64,000 nucleotides of DNA from positions 40,266-104,265 of the forward strand of contig CAJTBO010000017.1 of assembly GCA_910573755.1 (NCBI GenBank). The letters are read 5' to 3'. Of the stretch, positions 25,111 through 32,871 are shown piece by piece (the stretch's first letter is position 1; every line of letters starts with the position of its first letter). Under the pieces are notes generated by a model that had not been told where the DNA came from, did not search any database, and saw nothing but the letters and a program-made list of their open reading frames with translations. Source of the DNA: Lachnospiraceae bacterium. GTDB taxonomy: Bacteria > Bacillota > Clostridia > Lachnospirales > Lachnospiraceae. A program made the position numbers and the translations under genes.

Positions 25111-25212
25111 AATTGTGTAATCAAAATAAGCATTCTGATGCAGAAGATTTAGAAACTTGCAGAGATTGCATAAAATAGGCGTTGATAATGAGAGGATATA
25201 AGATTGATTGAG
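25111..25212 (+). pseudogene. Degenerate duplicate of the 24739 gene's 3' half
   Basis: The sequence from AATTGTGTAATCAAAATA onward closely follows 24824-24924, but a TAG interrupts the frame and there is no start. It is a decayed partial duplication. Confidence 0.65.
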
Positions 25213-25416
25213 GTGAGAGGGAATGGCGAGCAAAGAGATTTATCAGAAAAGAATAATGAAAAACGACGTATATATATCTGGGGGGGTGAAGATGAAATAC
25301 CAGGCCAGATGAATATATATGACTATGATGAATGGTTGTCAGAAGAAATGAAAAATGGGATAAGAAATGGAATATATCAAGGAAGTCGTGGAATATTTGA
25401 TGGGCAAGGAGATTAA
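25204..25416 (+). CDS. Doubtful small phage gene
   Basis: A 70-codon frame from a TTG, ending NGIYQGSRGIFDGQGD. An alternative start with a better ribosome binding site, ATG 25223, leads in another frame to MASKEIYQKRIMKNDVYISG and then stops. A seven-G run at about 25281 separates the two, so one frameshifted gene is possible. From 25417 to 25649 only hairpins are visible (AGCACAG/CTGTGCT; CCTTTAA/TTAAAGG). Confidence 0.3.
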   Translation: MIEVRGNGEQRDLSEKNNEKRRIYIWGGEDEIPGQMNIYDYDEWLSEEMKNGIRNGIYQGSRGIFDGQGD

Positions 25417-25649
25417 AAGGATATAATGTTTGATGAATATCAGATAAATTGATGGAAAAAACGGTTGCAGCCACAGAGAAGATAAAGTTTGTCCTAAGAC
25501 CAGAGAGTAAAAATGGGAAGGGGGTATGAGCATATGTTTAGAAATAAAAAGCACAGCGTGCAAAAGATTGGAACCCTGGCATACTGTGCTGGCTTGATGA
25601 TTTTGAATTAATCTGAAGCCTTTAATAATTTTAAAGGTTAAAAGAAAAA

Positions 25650-25886
25650 ATGTCAACAGATGAATTCTGGGGAAGAGAGCTATATTACATCGATGGCATC
25701 ACGAAAGTAACAGATCCTTTTTGGAAATCTGTCTGCAGAAAATGTGGACATACATATTTGGCGTGTCTTTCCACTACAGAATGTCCTCAATGTGGTGGTA
25801 TGGATGTTGACAGGTGGCTTGGTGGTGTCCCTTATGATCAGATTGTTGAGGAGAGAGGTAAAACCGTTTTTTCTGAATCAGAGTAA
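25650..25886 (+). CDS. Small zinc-ribbon protein
   Basis: 78 aa with CRKCGHTYLACLSTTECPQCGG: a CxxC...CxxC zinc ribbon. No strong ribosome binding site. The stop codon lies inside the first repeats of the partition site at 25878-25957. Function unknown. Confidence 0.6.
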   Translation: MSTDEFWGRELYYIDGITKVTDPFWKSVCRKCGHTYLACLSTTECPQCGGMDVDRWLGGVPYDQIVEERGKTVFSESE

Positions 25887-25957
25887 ATCAAAGTAAATCA
25901 GAATTAATCAGAATTTATCAGAGTTAGTCAGAGTAAATCAGAGTTTATCAGAATTAA
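25878..25957 (+). repeat. tubC: tubC-like centromere: eight tandem decamer iterons
   Basis: Eight head-to-tail units of exactly 10 bp with the pattern TCARARTTWA start at 25878 and repeat to 25957, ending 16 bases before the tubR start. Type III partition systems use such iterons as the centromere on which TubR assembles. The 10-bp period would put every copy on the same face of the helix. The array probably also contains or overlaps the tubRZ promoter, allowing autorepression by TubR (inference). Confidence 0.75.
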
Positions 25958-25972
25958 AGAAGGTGGTGAATT

Positions 25973-26221
25973 GTGAACAGGCTTGGTTTTATCATTTTAT
26001 CGATTCTATTCAAAGAAGAGGCTATCAGTAAGTTATCATCTATGGCAGTTCATGAGATAGCCTCTCTGGAGAATCTTGATTTGAAAGAAAATACAATTTA
26101 CAAAAAATTAAAAGATTTTGAAAGATCCGGTTACATATGCCGCGGACTGAAAGAGGGAAGGGCAGATACATATTTTATCACACCGGAAGGCATCGAATGT
26201 CTGGAAAGGGAAAGATCATGA
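25973..26221 (+). CDS. tubR: TubR-like winged-helix centromere-binding protein
   Basis: 82 aa predicted to be a winged-helix DNA-binding protein: LSILFKEEAISKLSSMAVHE, then ENTIYKKLKDFERSGYIC (recognition helix) and the wing GRADTYFITPEGIECL. It starts at GTG 25973 after AAGGTGGTG and overlaps the tubZ start (ATGA). Its place between a tandem iteron array and a TubZ GTPase is the tubC-tubR-tubZ order. It would coat the iterons and link the DNA to TubZ filaments. Confidence 0.75.
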   Translation: MNRLGFIILSILFKEEAISKLSSMAVHEIASLENLDLKENTIYKKLKDFERSGYICRGLKEGRADTYFITPEGIECLERERS

Positions 26222-27246
26222 AAAATAAAATTGCTTTTGTTGCTGTCGGACAGGCCGGTGGCAATATCGGAAAACTTTTAGAGGAAAAGGGATTTTCTGT
26301 ACTGTACATGAACACATCTAAAGAGGATCTTAACACGCTGGAGCATGTAAAATTCAAATATCATATTACTGGCGGCGAAGGCTGCAATAAAGACCGTCAT
26401 AAGGCAAAGCAGCTTATTGTCGATGACTTTGATAATATTGTCTCAGAAATCGAATCAAAGCTTAAAGCGGACATAATCTTTATTATTTTTGCAAGTGGCG
26501 GTGGGACCGGATCAGGTGCGGGACCGATGCTGACAGATCTCCTGCTGGATGAAGGCAAGACGATCGGCACGATAACAATTCTTCCTGCTCCGGAGGAAAG
26601 CGTAAAATCCCATATCAATGCATATGAGTGCTTTATAGAACTGACCGAGATAGGAGGAACCGGTGCCTGTTTTATTCTCGATAATGCGCGAGGAGAAAAG
26701 ATAAACCTGAATTCTCGGTTTGTGGATACTTTCACGGTTTTTCTTGAAATACCAGATAGACACAGAAGCATTAAAGGGAATGTTGACAAAGCAGAAATAA
26801 TGGAAACATTGAAGGCACATGGGATGGCTGTTGTGATGAGGGAAAAGTCTGATAGCAGTGAAGAAATGATAGCCTCTGTAAAAGAAAATATTTTTGCTCC
26901 GCTGGAAGCGGACAGGACAGTCAAGTATATTACTGCGTCTATGGCTGGAAATGTAAAGATGGCTGATCTGGAAAAGGCAGTCGGGATGCCGATTGATAAT
27001 TTTCAGACATACAACGACGAAGAGACTATCTGCTGCATGTCGGGGCTTACGTATCCGCAGACACGATTTGATGATATCTACAAAAAGGTATCTGAAAATA
27101 AAGACCTGATCAAGAAAAATCTGGCTGCCACGCATGAGAGTGGCATGAAAAGGGATATAAATTTTCTTGAGGAAATGAAACCTGAAAGAAAACAGGATAT
27201 CCAGAGGCCGAAATCAAGGCGGGATATCATGAGCAAATATTTATAG
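26218..27246 (+). CDS. tubZ: TubZ-like tubulin/FtsZ superfamily GTPase
   Basis: A cytomotive GTPase whose treadmilling filaments move TubR-bound DNA. From ATG 26218 it is 342 aa, near the short clostridial phage TubZ. Nucleotide-binding GQAGGN (residues 11-16), tubulin signature GGGTGSG (94-100) and a T7-like loop NVDKAE (188-193) with the acidic residues needed for GTP hydrolysis. The end is a basic tail (PERKQDIQRPKSRRDIMSKYL), as expected for TubR binding. It is not FtsZ: the FtsZ C-terminal FtsA/ZipA peptide is absent and it sits in a prophage with tubR. Coupled to tubR by ATGA overlap. Confidence 0.88.
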   Translation: MKNKIAFVAVGQAGGNIGKLLEEKGFSVLYMNTSKEDLNTLEHVKFKYHITGGEGCNKDRHKAKQLIVDDFDNIVSEIESKLKADIIFIIFASGGGTGSGAGPMLTDLLLDEGKTIGTITILPAPEESVKSHINAYECFIELTEIGGTGACFILDNARGEKINLNSRFVDTFTVFLEIPDRHRSIKGNVDKAEIMETLKAHGMAVVMREKSDSSEEMIASVKENIFAPLEADRTVKYITASMAGNVKMADLEKAVGMPIDNFQTYNDEETICCMSGLTYPQTRFDDIYKKVSENKDLIKKNLAATHESGMKRDINFLEEMKPERKQDIQRPKSRRDIMSKYL

Positions 27247-27262
27247 TCAGGAGGTGGTTCTG

Positions 27263-28360
27263 TTGGCAGATATAAGCTGGATAAAACTCAAGATAGACAT
27301 GTTCGACGATGAAAAAATAAAGATTATTCAATCTATGCCAGATGGAGATGCAATTCTTGTAATCTGGATTCGGCTGATAGCGCTGGCCGGCAAATGCAAT
27401 GCTAATGGCTTTATATTGGTCGATGATGAATTTCCGTATAGTGATGAAATGTTGTCGATTATATTTGGGAAACCATTGCCGACGATCAGGCTTGCCCTGC
27501 AGACATTTGAGAAATTCCACATGCTTGAAACCACGCAGAAAGGAATATACATAACAAATTTTGAGAAACATCAAAATGCAGAAGGCATGGATCGGATAAG
27601 GGAGCAGAACAGACTTCGAAAGAAAAGAGAACGGGAACAGAAAAAGATGCTTCTCCTGGAAGAGTCAGGACAGGGAAAAGAACTTTGTTCTGGATCAGAT
27701 CGGAATAATGGTCAGGATGTTTCAGACAGCGCCATGCATGGTGATTGTGACGAGTCGCGTGATGTCACAAATTTGTCACGTGACATGTCACGTGATGTCA
27801 CGCAACAGAGAGAGAATAAGAATAAAGAGAAAGAAATATATAATATATCTTCTAACGAAGATATTGTCGGCGGCAGGCCGACGAAACCTCCAGAAGCAGG
27901 CATGGAACGCATTATTTATGGGATGATCATGGACGACTATAACTGTACCTGTACTGATATGCCGGGAATCAGGGCTGTTTCAGATGCCAGAAAAAGAAAG
28001 ATCAAAACGCTTTTAAATGAACTGGAAAGATTGAAATTGCTTTCGGATCTTACACCTTATGACAAGCTGCATAAGATTTTTATGATGGCACAGGAAAGTG
28101 ATTTTCTTTCCGGCAGAAATCAGAAATGGCATGGATGTTCTTTTGACTGGCTGATAAACAAAGCAAATGCTCTGAAGATCCTTGAAGGAAATTATAAAAA
28201 TAAAGGGGGCGTAAGGGATGGACATAGTGCGAGAGACAGCAGCGGGCATGGGAATGACAGAACTGGTCAGCCGGAGGTTGGAAGAACTACGTCAGATGCG
28301 CTTGAAAGATATCGCCGGAACAACGGAGGAGCCAATGTACAGGTGTCAGAAGTGCCGTGA
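27263..28360 (+). CDS. Phage replisome organizer (Rep_Org N-terminal domain)
   Basis: Initiates phage replication by binding an origin, often inside its own gene, and recruiting the helicase loader. Residues 1-110 match the replisome organizer N-terminal domain (ISWIKLKIDMFDDEKIKII, then YITNFEKHQNAEGMDRIREQ), followed by a basic linker and a DnaD-like region. TTG 27263 is six bases after AGGAGGTGG; the in-frame GTG 27254 lies inside that site. A cluster of TGTCACGTGA-like direct and inverted copies at about 27762-27801 could be the origin. The 3' end overlaps the loader gene by 143 bases. Confidence 0.82.
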   Translation: MADISWIKLKIDMFDDEKIKIIQSMPDGDAILVIWIRLIALAGKCNANGFILVDDEFPYSDEMLSIIFGKPLPTIRLALQTFEKFHMLETTQKGIYITNFEKHQNAEGMDRIREQNRLRKKREREQKKMLLLEESGQGKELCSGSDRNNGQDVSDSAMHGDCDESRDVTNLSRDMSRDVTQQRENKNKEKEIYNISSNEDIVGGRPTKPPEAGMERIIYGMIMDDYNCTCTDMPGIRAVSDARKRKIKTLLNELERLKLLSDLTPYDKLHKIFMMAQESDFLSGRNQKWHGCSFDWLINKANALKILEGNYKNKGGVRDGHSARDSSGHGNDRTGQPEVGRTTSDALERYRRNNGGANVQVSEVP

Positions 28361-29111
28361 CACAGGCTGGGAAGAGGTGGATGGTGAAAATGGGGGCTAT
28401 TCCTTCATGCGTGAGTGCTCATGTGGATTATTAGACCGCCATAAATTGAAAATGCAGAGGAAGCTGAAGTTTGCAGCGATACCGAAAGAATTTGAAGATC
28501 TGACAGTCGATAGTTTCAAGATAGATTGTTATTCCACGCCATATTACCGGGAATTGGCACAGATGGCAAAAATGATAGCGAAACAATATGTGGAGCGGTT
28601 TCAGGAAATTAAAGACACTGGGAAAGGGTTATATTTTTATTCTTCCGTGAAGGGCTCCGGTAAGACGCGCCTTGCCGTATCTGTTGCCAATGATCTGATC
28701 CGCAAAGAAATGATACAGGTTAAATTTGCAACAACACTCCAGATATTGGATCAGATAAAGGCGACTTATGGGGAAAAGAAGAAGATAGAGGAAGGATCCG
28801 GCGGATCGGAACTGAATTTGATTCAGGATATCATTTCGGTTCCTGTATTAGTGTTGGATGATATAGGGGTTGAAAATGTGAGCAGTTGGGTGAATGAGAG
28901 ATTTTATAATATACTCAATGGGCGTATGATTGAAAAACGCATCACATTTTTTACGTCAAACTGCAGTATTGAAGATTTAAGGCTTGATGAACGTATCGTA
29001 AACAGGATTTTAAAAATGGCGCTGCCGATAGAATTTCCGGCTGAATCCATAAGGACATTATATGCAGAAAAGGAGAATAGCGATCTTCTGGACCGCTTGA
29101 TAGGGAAATGA
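28218..29111 (+). CDS. DnaC-like helicase loader ATPase
   Basis: Loads the replicative helicase onto the phage origin. A zinc ribbon CQKCRDTGWEE...CSCG is followed by an AAA+ domain: Walker A SSVKGSGKTRLA, Walker B VLVLDDIG, sensor 1 TSNCS and an arginine-finger region DERIVNRI. The start is ATG 28218 or, in frame, ATG 28335 after GGAGGA; the first overlaps the replisome organizer by 143 bases. 297 aa from the first start. The next gene overlaps by ATGA. Confidence 0.87.
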   Translation: MDIVRETAAGMGMTELVSRRLEELRQMRLKDIAGTTEEPMYRCQKCRDTGWEEVDGENGGYSFMRECSCGLLDRHKLKMQRKLKFAAIPKEFEDLTVDSFKIDCYSTPYYRELAQMAKMIAKQYVERFQEIKDTGKGLYFYSSVKGSGKTRLAVSVANDLIRKEMIQVKFATTLQILDQIKATYGEKKKIEEGSGGSELNLIQDIISVPVLVLDDIGVENVSSWVNERFYNILNGRMIEKRITFFTSNCSIEDLRLDERIVNRILKMALPIEFPAESIRTLYAEKENSDLLDRLIGK

Positions 29112-29800
29112 CAGAATCAAAAAATAGAGTTATTGATAAAATTGAAAAACTGTTAGCTCTTGCTGGATCAGATAATGAGAATGAAGCAAAAGCTGCTATG
29201 ATGAAGGCGCAGGAGCTTCTGGCAAAACATAAGATCGATAAAGGGCAGCTTGTGGGAAGGGAACAGGAGGAAAATCCTGTTATATACTTATCTGCTGGAC
29301 CATTCAAGGAAGAATGGACAAGCATGCTATCAGCAGTGATTTCAGATAATTTTCGTTGTCATAGTGTTTCGGCTTATAAAAATAAACAAACATTCAGGAT
29401 CCGGTTTTACGGGTATGAAGAAGATGCTGAAATATGTGTCAATATTTTTAATTATGCTATAAAAGTCATCAGAAAAAGATTTATGACATTGAAGGCGATA
29501 TATGCAGAGGCGGGGCGAAATTTTGAAAAAAATGAAAAAATGAATTATGTTTCAGGATTTTGTCAGGGCCTTGAGGAAAATTTTAAAGAGCAAAAAAATC
29601 AAAATGAGTTTTTTGCCCTAGCTCTGCTTGTACCGAAGGCAGTTAATGATTATGTAAATGCACTGCCTGGATTGATAGAACAGAAAGAATATGATTTTGA
29701 AAGAAACAGGGAGAACTACCTGCTGCGCCGGTATGGGTATGTGGATGGGAAATCGTTTCAGAATGCCGGGGATAAAGAAAGGCTGACTGGTGCCAGATAA
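29108..29800 (+). CDS. DUF2786 family phage protein
   Basis: 230 aa. Residues 1-45 are the DUF2786 motif (VIDKIEKLLALAGSDNENEAKAAMMKAQELLAKH), followed by a C-terminal domain frequent in phage members (FRIRFYGYEEDAEICVNIFNYA). It is coupled to the loader gene. Members lie near replication genes of many phages and have no defined activity. Confidence 0.8.
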   Translation: MTESKNRVIDKIEKLLALAGSDNENEAKAAMMKAQELLAKHKIDKGQLVGREQEENPVIYLSAGPFKEEWTSMLSAVISDNFRCHSVSAYKNKQTFRIRFYGYEEDAEICVNIFNYAIKVIRKRFMTLKAIYAEAGRNFEKNEKMNYVSGFCQGLEENFKEQKNQNEFFALALLVPKAVNDYVNALPGLIEQKEYDFERNRENYLLRRYGYVDGKSFQNAGDKERLTGAR

Positions 29801-29818
29801 AAGTGAGGAGGACAACAA

Positions 29819-29989
29819 GTGGATTTCAAGATGTGCAAAGAAAAATATTTTGTCATTGTTGAAGGGGACGAAAGAGCGATCATCCGGAATACGGCAGAAG
29901 ATGCTGAGCGGAAGAGGAAGAAACTGCTGAAATACAGCAAAGGTAAGAAGGTTTTGATCTTCAAGTCAGATCAGCGAAATGAAGGGTAA
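29819..29989 (+). CDS. Small basic phage protein
   Basis: A 56-codon gene from GTG 29819, seven bases after GTGAGGAGGAC (ATG 29831 is possible): EKYFVIVEGDERAIIRNTAE, then a Lys/Arg-rich end. Function unknown. Confidence 0.5.
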   Translation: MDFKMCKEKYFVIVEGDERAIIRNTAEDAERKRKKLLKYSKGKKVLIFKSDQRNEG

Positions 29990-29999
29990 TGGTGAAAGG

Positions 30000-30215
30000 A
30001 TGGAACAGGAAGAAAGGATAGCAGAATTTATGAAGCTTATGCAGGAAGCACTGGAGCAGACCGGGATTTCTGTCGCGGTGGAAGCCGGAAAGTGTCTGAC
30101 TGTATTTGATGCACGGACGAATGAAGTTCTGGAGTTAGAAATTAAAGTTGGGACAGAGGTTGTAAAAAAGAATGGGCGTACATCAATTACTACTTTCGAT
30201 TATTCAAATACATAG
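30000..30215 (+). CDS. Small phage protein of unknown function
   Basis: 71 aa (MEQEERIAEFMKLMQEALEQ). ATG 30000 follows GGTGAAAGG. The sequence suggests a two-layer alpha/beta fold; no family recognised. Its end overlaps the next gene. Confidence 0.5.
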   Translation: MEQEERIAEFMKLMQEALEQTGISVAVEAGKCLTVFDARTNEVLELEIKVGTEVVKKNGRTSITTFDYSNT

Positions 30216-30492
30216 TAACTATTTGGATAGTTGTAAAAAAATAGAGGAAATAGAAACAAGATATGGAGAGGAAGTATTTGAGACAATTAAAAAAATAAGT
30301 ATGGCTACGGGATTATCCATAAATGACATAGAAGATAATATGAATTCCTATTTATCAAATTATGGGATAAAAATTGAAGATGCAGTTAAAATGCGTGGGA
30401 TGATGCCAAATTATTTAGAACGAGATAGTTTATTTCGTTCCAATAACTGGAGAAAAATGCATGGAATGCCTATGCGCAGAAAGTATATTTGA
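30172..30492 (+). CDS. Small phage protein of unknown function
   Basis: A 106-codon frame overlapping the previous gene by 44 bases; no clear ribosome binding site, so the true start may be later. Helical, with ATGLSINDIEDNMNSYL. Function unknown. Confidence 0.45.
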   Translation: MGVHQLLLSIIQIHSNYLDSCKKIEEIETRYGEEVFETIKKISMATGLSINDIEDNMNSYLSNYGIKIEDAVKMRGMMPNYLERDSLFRSNNWRKMHGMPMRRKYI

Positions 30493-30519
30493 AGATAAAT
30501 ATAATTGCGAAGGTGGATT

Positions 30520-30798
30520 ATGAGGAAAAGTAAGAATGAGTTTATGGAACACATAATCATCTGCCAGGAGCTTGGAGAAAACGGTAGGATAGAAGTAACC
30601 ATTATTGATTCTGGGATAACAGAGCATCTGATCGATAAGCTGATCCGGATACATTCAAAGGACCCGGAAAAGAGATATTATATTTGCATGAAAAAAGATT
30701 ATCAAATATATGGTGCAGTATGGAAGAAACAGATCGCTATGACAGGTGAGATTAATTGTAAGTGTATCTTTGAGTTAGGTATTCAGAAAGGAAAATGA
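30520..30798 (+). CDS. Small phage protein of unknown function
   Basis: 92 aa; ATG 30520 with GAAGGTGG upstream. Contains KDPEKRYYICMKKDYQIYGA. No family recognised. Confidence 0.5.
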   Translation: MRKSKNEFMEHIIICQELGENGRIEVTIIDSGITEHLIDKLIRIHSKDPEKRYYICMKKDYQIYGAVWKKQIAMTGEINCKCIFELGIQKGK

Positions 30799-30799
30799 C

Positions 30800-31141
30800 A
30801 TGAAAGAAAAAGTATTCTATACTCTATTTCGAAGTGGTTACATAATACACGTTGTAAAACAGGATGGATTTCAATTTGTAAAAAGTGGGATACTGTTATA
30901 TATCTATCAGGAAGAAAATGGGTTTTGCCATGTTATAGATCCACTGACAGGTATGTCTATTTATGGTGGTTTTTTTGATATTGAGTACGTAGACTTATTT
31001 TTAACTGATGATGAAATTGATTCATTTGTGGAGAAAAAGGAAACTAAAGAATATGAAATGTTAAAGAGTATGTTTGCATCATATAAAAAGGCAGAAATTT
31101 TAAAAAGTAAATATATCAAATTCAAGAATGATTCTAAATGA
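30800..31141 (+). CDS. Small phage protein of unknown function
   Basis: 113 aa (MKEKVFYTLFRSGYIIHVVK) with GAAAGGAAAATGAC upstream. It has the look of a beta-rich N-terminus and a helical, Lys-rich C-terminus. Last gene before the palindrome at 31187. No family recognised. Confidence 0.5.
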   Translation: MKEKVFYTLFRSGYIIHVVKQDGFQFVKSGILLYIYQEENGFCHVIDPLTGMSIYGGFFDIEYVDLFLTDDEIDSFVEKKETKEYEMLKSMFASYKKAEILKSKYIKFKNDSK

Positions 31142-31186
31142 AAAAGAATGAAGCGCCGTTTCCAGCGCCCCACCCAACCTTTAATC

Positions 31187-31210
31187 ATTATACTGCATAT
31201 GCAGTATAAT
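31187..31210. promoter_or_regulatory. Perfect 24-bp palindrome before the late regulator
   Basis: The half-site ATTATACTGCAT is followed immediately by its exact complement, 18 bases before the ATG of the regulator at 31228. It includes TATAAT on both strands. It may be an operator, a symmetric promoter or the stem of a terminator for the early operon. Confidence 0.5.
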
Positions 31211-31227
31211 TTCAAGGGGAAGCAGAA

Positions 31228-31680
31228 ATGGCAGATCCTGTAAAAAAGAAAACAGAAAGGAATATTTTTAACGAGATCGACCTGGATATTATGCTGATCA
31301 ATGAGCGGATAAGGAATCACAGAAGATCTATTGAAAAAGTGAAAAAAATGTCGGGATGGAATGGACCGGGGGAAGTCAGCGGCATAGATTACAGCCGGGA
31401 ACCGGCTGCAGGAGTACATATTTCCTTTGCGGAAGGGATCAGGATGATTGAACTGGACGAAAGGAGAATCAGGGAATTGGAAGAGGATCGAAAGGAACTC
31501 CGGAAAAGTAAGAAACGAATCAAGAAGATATACCAAAACCTGACCGGTTATGAATCACAAGCATATTATTACAGGATCATCCGGAAAATGACGCAGGCAG
31601 AAGCGGCAGGAAAGATGGCTGTTTCGATCCGTCATCTGCAGAGAATTGAAAGTGAAATGAGGGAGCGAGGCCTGTTCTGA
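31228..31680 (+). CDS. Late-gene transcription regulator-like protein (coiled coil + HTH)
   Basis: A 150-aa basic protein. A long Arg/Glu/Lys-rich coiled coil (residues about 65-105) is followed by a sigma-like helix-turn-helix (MTQAEAAGKMAVSIRHLQRI). This layout and position, last early gene before the late promoter, match ArpU/RinA-type activators of Firmicutes phages. It probably acts on the repeats at 31784-31835; this is inferred. Confidence 0.65.
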   Translation: MADPVKKKTERNIFNEIDLDIMLINERIRNHRRSIEKVKKMSGWNGPGEVSGIDYSREPAAGVHISFAEGIRMIELDERRIRELEEDRKELRKSKKRIKKIYQNLTGYESQAYYYRIIRKMTQAEAAGKMAVSIRHLQRIESEMRERGLF

Positions 31681-31783
31681 TGCAAGCAAAAAGAAAATTT
31701 TTTAATTATAAAAAAATTCTAAAATTTGAACATGCCATTTTTAAGGAAATCTAGAATTTATGCGGGTTTGATCCATTTTTTCA

Positions 31784-31852
31784 TGTCGTGTTTTATGTCG
31801 TGTTTTTGTCGTGTTTTTGTCGTGGAAATGTCGTGTTGGTATGTGTTATAAT
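31784..31852 (+). promoter_or_regulatory. Candidate activator-dependent late promoter with five iterons
   Basis: TGTCGTG occurs at 31784, 31796, 31807, 31818 and 31829, 11-12 bp apart. An extended -10 element TGT-TATAAT follows (-10 hexamer 31847-31852). No -35 hexamer is present at the right distance, and the last repeats occupy that zone: the pattern of a promoter that needs an activator bound to phased sites. Confidence 0.6.
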
Positions 31853-31886
31853 AAGTATAGTTAAAGTTATGCAAAGCCGAAAAAAG

Positions 31887-31911
31887 GCGTCGCCACAGGC
31901 GGCGCTTTTTT
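31887..31911 (+). terminator. Terminator directly downstream of the late promoter
   Basis: An 8-bp GC-rich stem GCGTCGCC/GGCGGCGC, loop ACA, then six T. It lies about 30 bases after the expected start point and 25 bases before the small recombinase gene, so it may be an attenuator overcome by antitermination, or it ends a very short RNA. Confidence 0.75.
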
Positions 31912-31935
31912 CATGCCAGGAAGGAGGGATTTTCT

Positions 31936-32508
31936 GTGAATACTGTGGAGCCGATCCGGGATATGGATCTCGTTTGGGATGTGGCGGATTTTTTGAAAGC
32001 CAGGAACCAGAGGGATTATGTCCTTTTTATGTTTGGCATATACACAGGGCTCCGGATTTCTGACATCCTGAAATTGCGAGTTAGAGATGTTCGGGGCAGG
32101 AATCATATATATATCCGGGAAAAAAAGACTGGCAAGGAAAAGCGCTTTCTAATCAATGCAGAGCTAAAGCCTATCATAGAGGACTTTATCAGGGATAAAA
32201 AAGATTTTGAATTTTTATTCAAGTCTCCGGACTATCCGAATAAGGAAATCAGCAGGCAGCAGGCCTACAACATATTAAATGCGGCGGCTGATGCGGTGGG
32301 TATCAAGGACAACATAGGAACGCACACATTACGAAAGACTTTCGGTTATCATATGCACCAACAAGGGGTATCGTTGGCAACGCTCAAAGAGATATTCAAT
32401 CATTCAAGCGAAGCCGTGACAGCCAGATATATAGGCATCAACCAGGATATACAAGACATAAGCATAGACGGGTTGAGCTATCGCAAGGCGGGCAGGGGAA
32501 GGAGATAA
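31936..32508 (+). CDS. Small tyrosine recombinase (catalytic domain only)
   Basis: 190 aa with all catalytic residues: Arg in TGLRISDIL, Lys in the REKKTGKEKRF hairpin, THTLRKTFG (HxxR), NHSS and Tyr in TARYIGI. The arm-binding and most of the core-binding domains are missing, unlike the 331-aa integrase. Such short recombinases are often found just before terS in Firmicutes phages; whether they integrate, resolve dimers or regulate late genes is not settled. AGGAAGGAGGG precedes the start, which is GTG 31936. Confidence 0.85.
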   Translation: MNTVEPIRDMDLVWDVADFLKARNQRDYVLFMFGIYTGLRISDILKLRVRDVRGRNHIYIREKKTGKEKRFLINAELKPIIEDFIRDKKDFEFLFKSPDYPNKEISRQQAYNILNAAADAVGIKDNIGTHTLRKTFGYHMHQQGVSLATLKEIFNHSSEAVTARYIGINQDIQDISIDGLSYRKAGRGRR

Positions 32509-32871
32509 GGGGCGTTATTGCATGCTTATACATGGGGCAATAATGGGAAACCATATTCCTCTATGCCATTGACTTGACATATAAAAAGGCGTGTCAATTT
32601 ATGTGTTGATTTTTTGTTTGTATATAATTGAAAGAGAACACGCAGAGCGGGCTTGACACAATTATAAGATATAACAAGTGAATGGATCGAATGTGTGTTC
32701 TTTTTGAATGCAAAAGAAAGCCCAGACCAGACGGGAAAAAGATTTAGGTTCTTCTGGCGCTCCAAAATCTTATGCGAGCCGGTGAACCCCAAAAACTGGC
32801 TAGATAACAATCAGCAGAAATGAAAGTTGCCGTTTCCGATTTAGGGGTAAGAATACAGAAAGGAAAATGCT
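32509..32871 (+). other. Noncoding region before terS (possible packaging or RNA structure)
   Basis: About 360 bases without a convincing gene. Visible: an inverted pair TTGACA...TGTCAA (about 32575-32599), GAACAC...GTGTTC arms around an AT-rich stretch with TATAAT (about 32622), and nested pairings AAGATTT/AAATCTT and AGCCGGT/ACTGGCT (about 32740-32805). It could hold the cos or pac site, which often lies beside terS, or a structured leader. No class recognised. Confidence 0.4.

Noticed and set aside
25533..25611. A 25-codon open frame (MFRNKKHSVQ...) with GGGAAGGGGG before it
   Set aside because: Too short and without any similarity; it spans a hairpin and may be chance.
25878..25957. CRISPR array
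   Set aside because: Units of 10 bp with no spacers and no cas genes; a partition-site iteron array is the better explanation.
26218..27246. A jumbo-phage PhuZ spindle protein
   Set aside because: The iteron array, the coupled winged-helix gene and the integrated, roughly 50-kb prophage fit TubZRC; nucleus-forming jumbo phage genes are absent.
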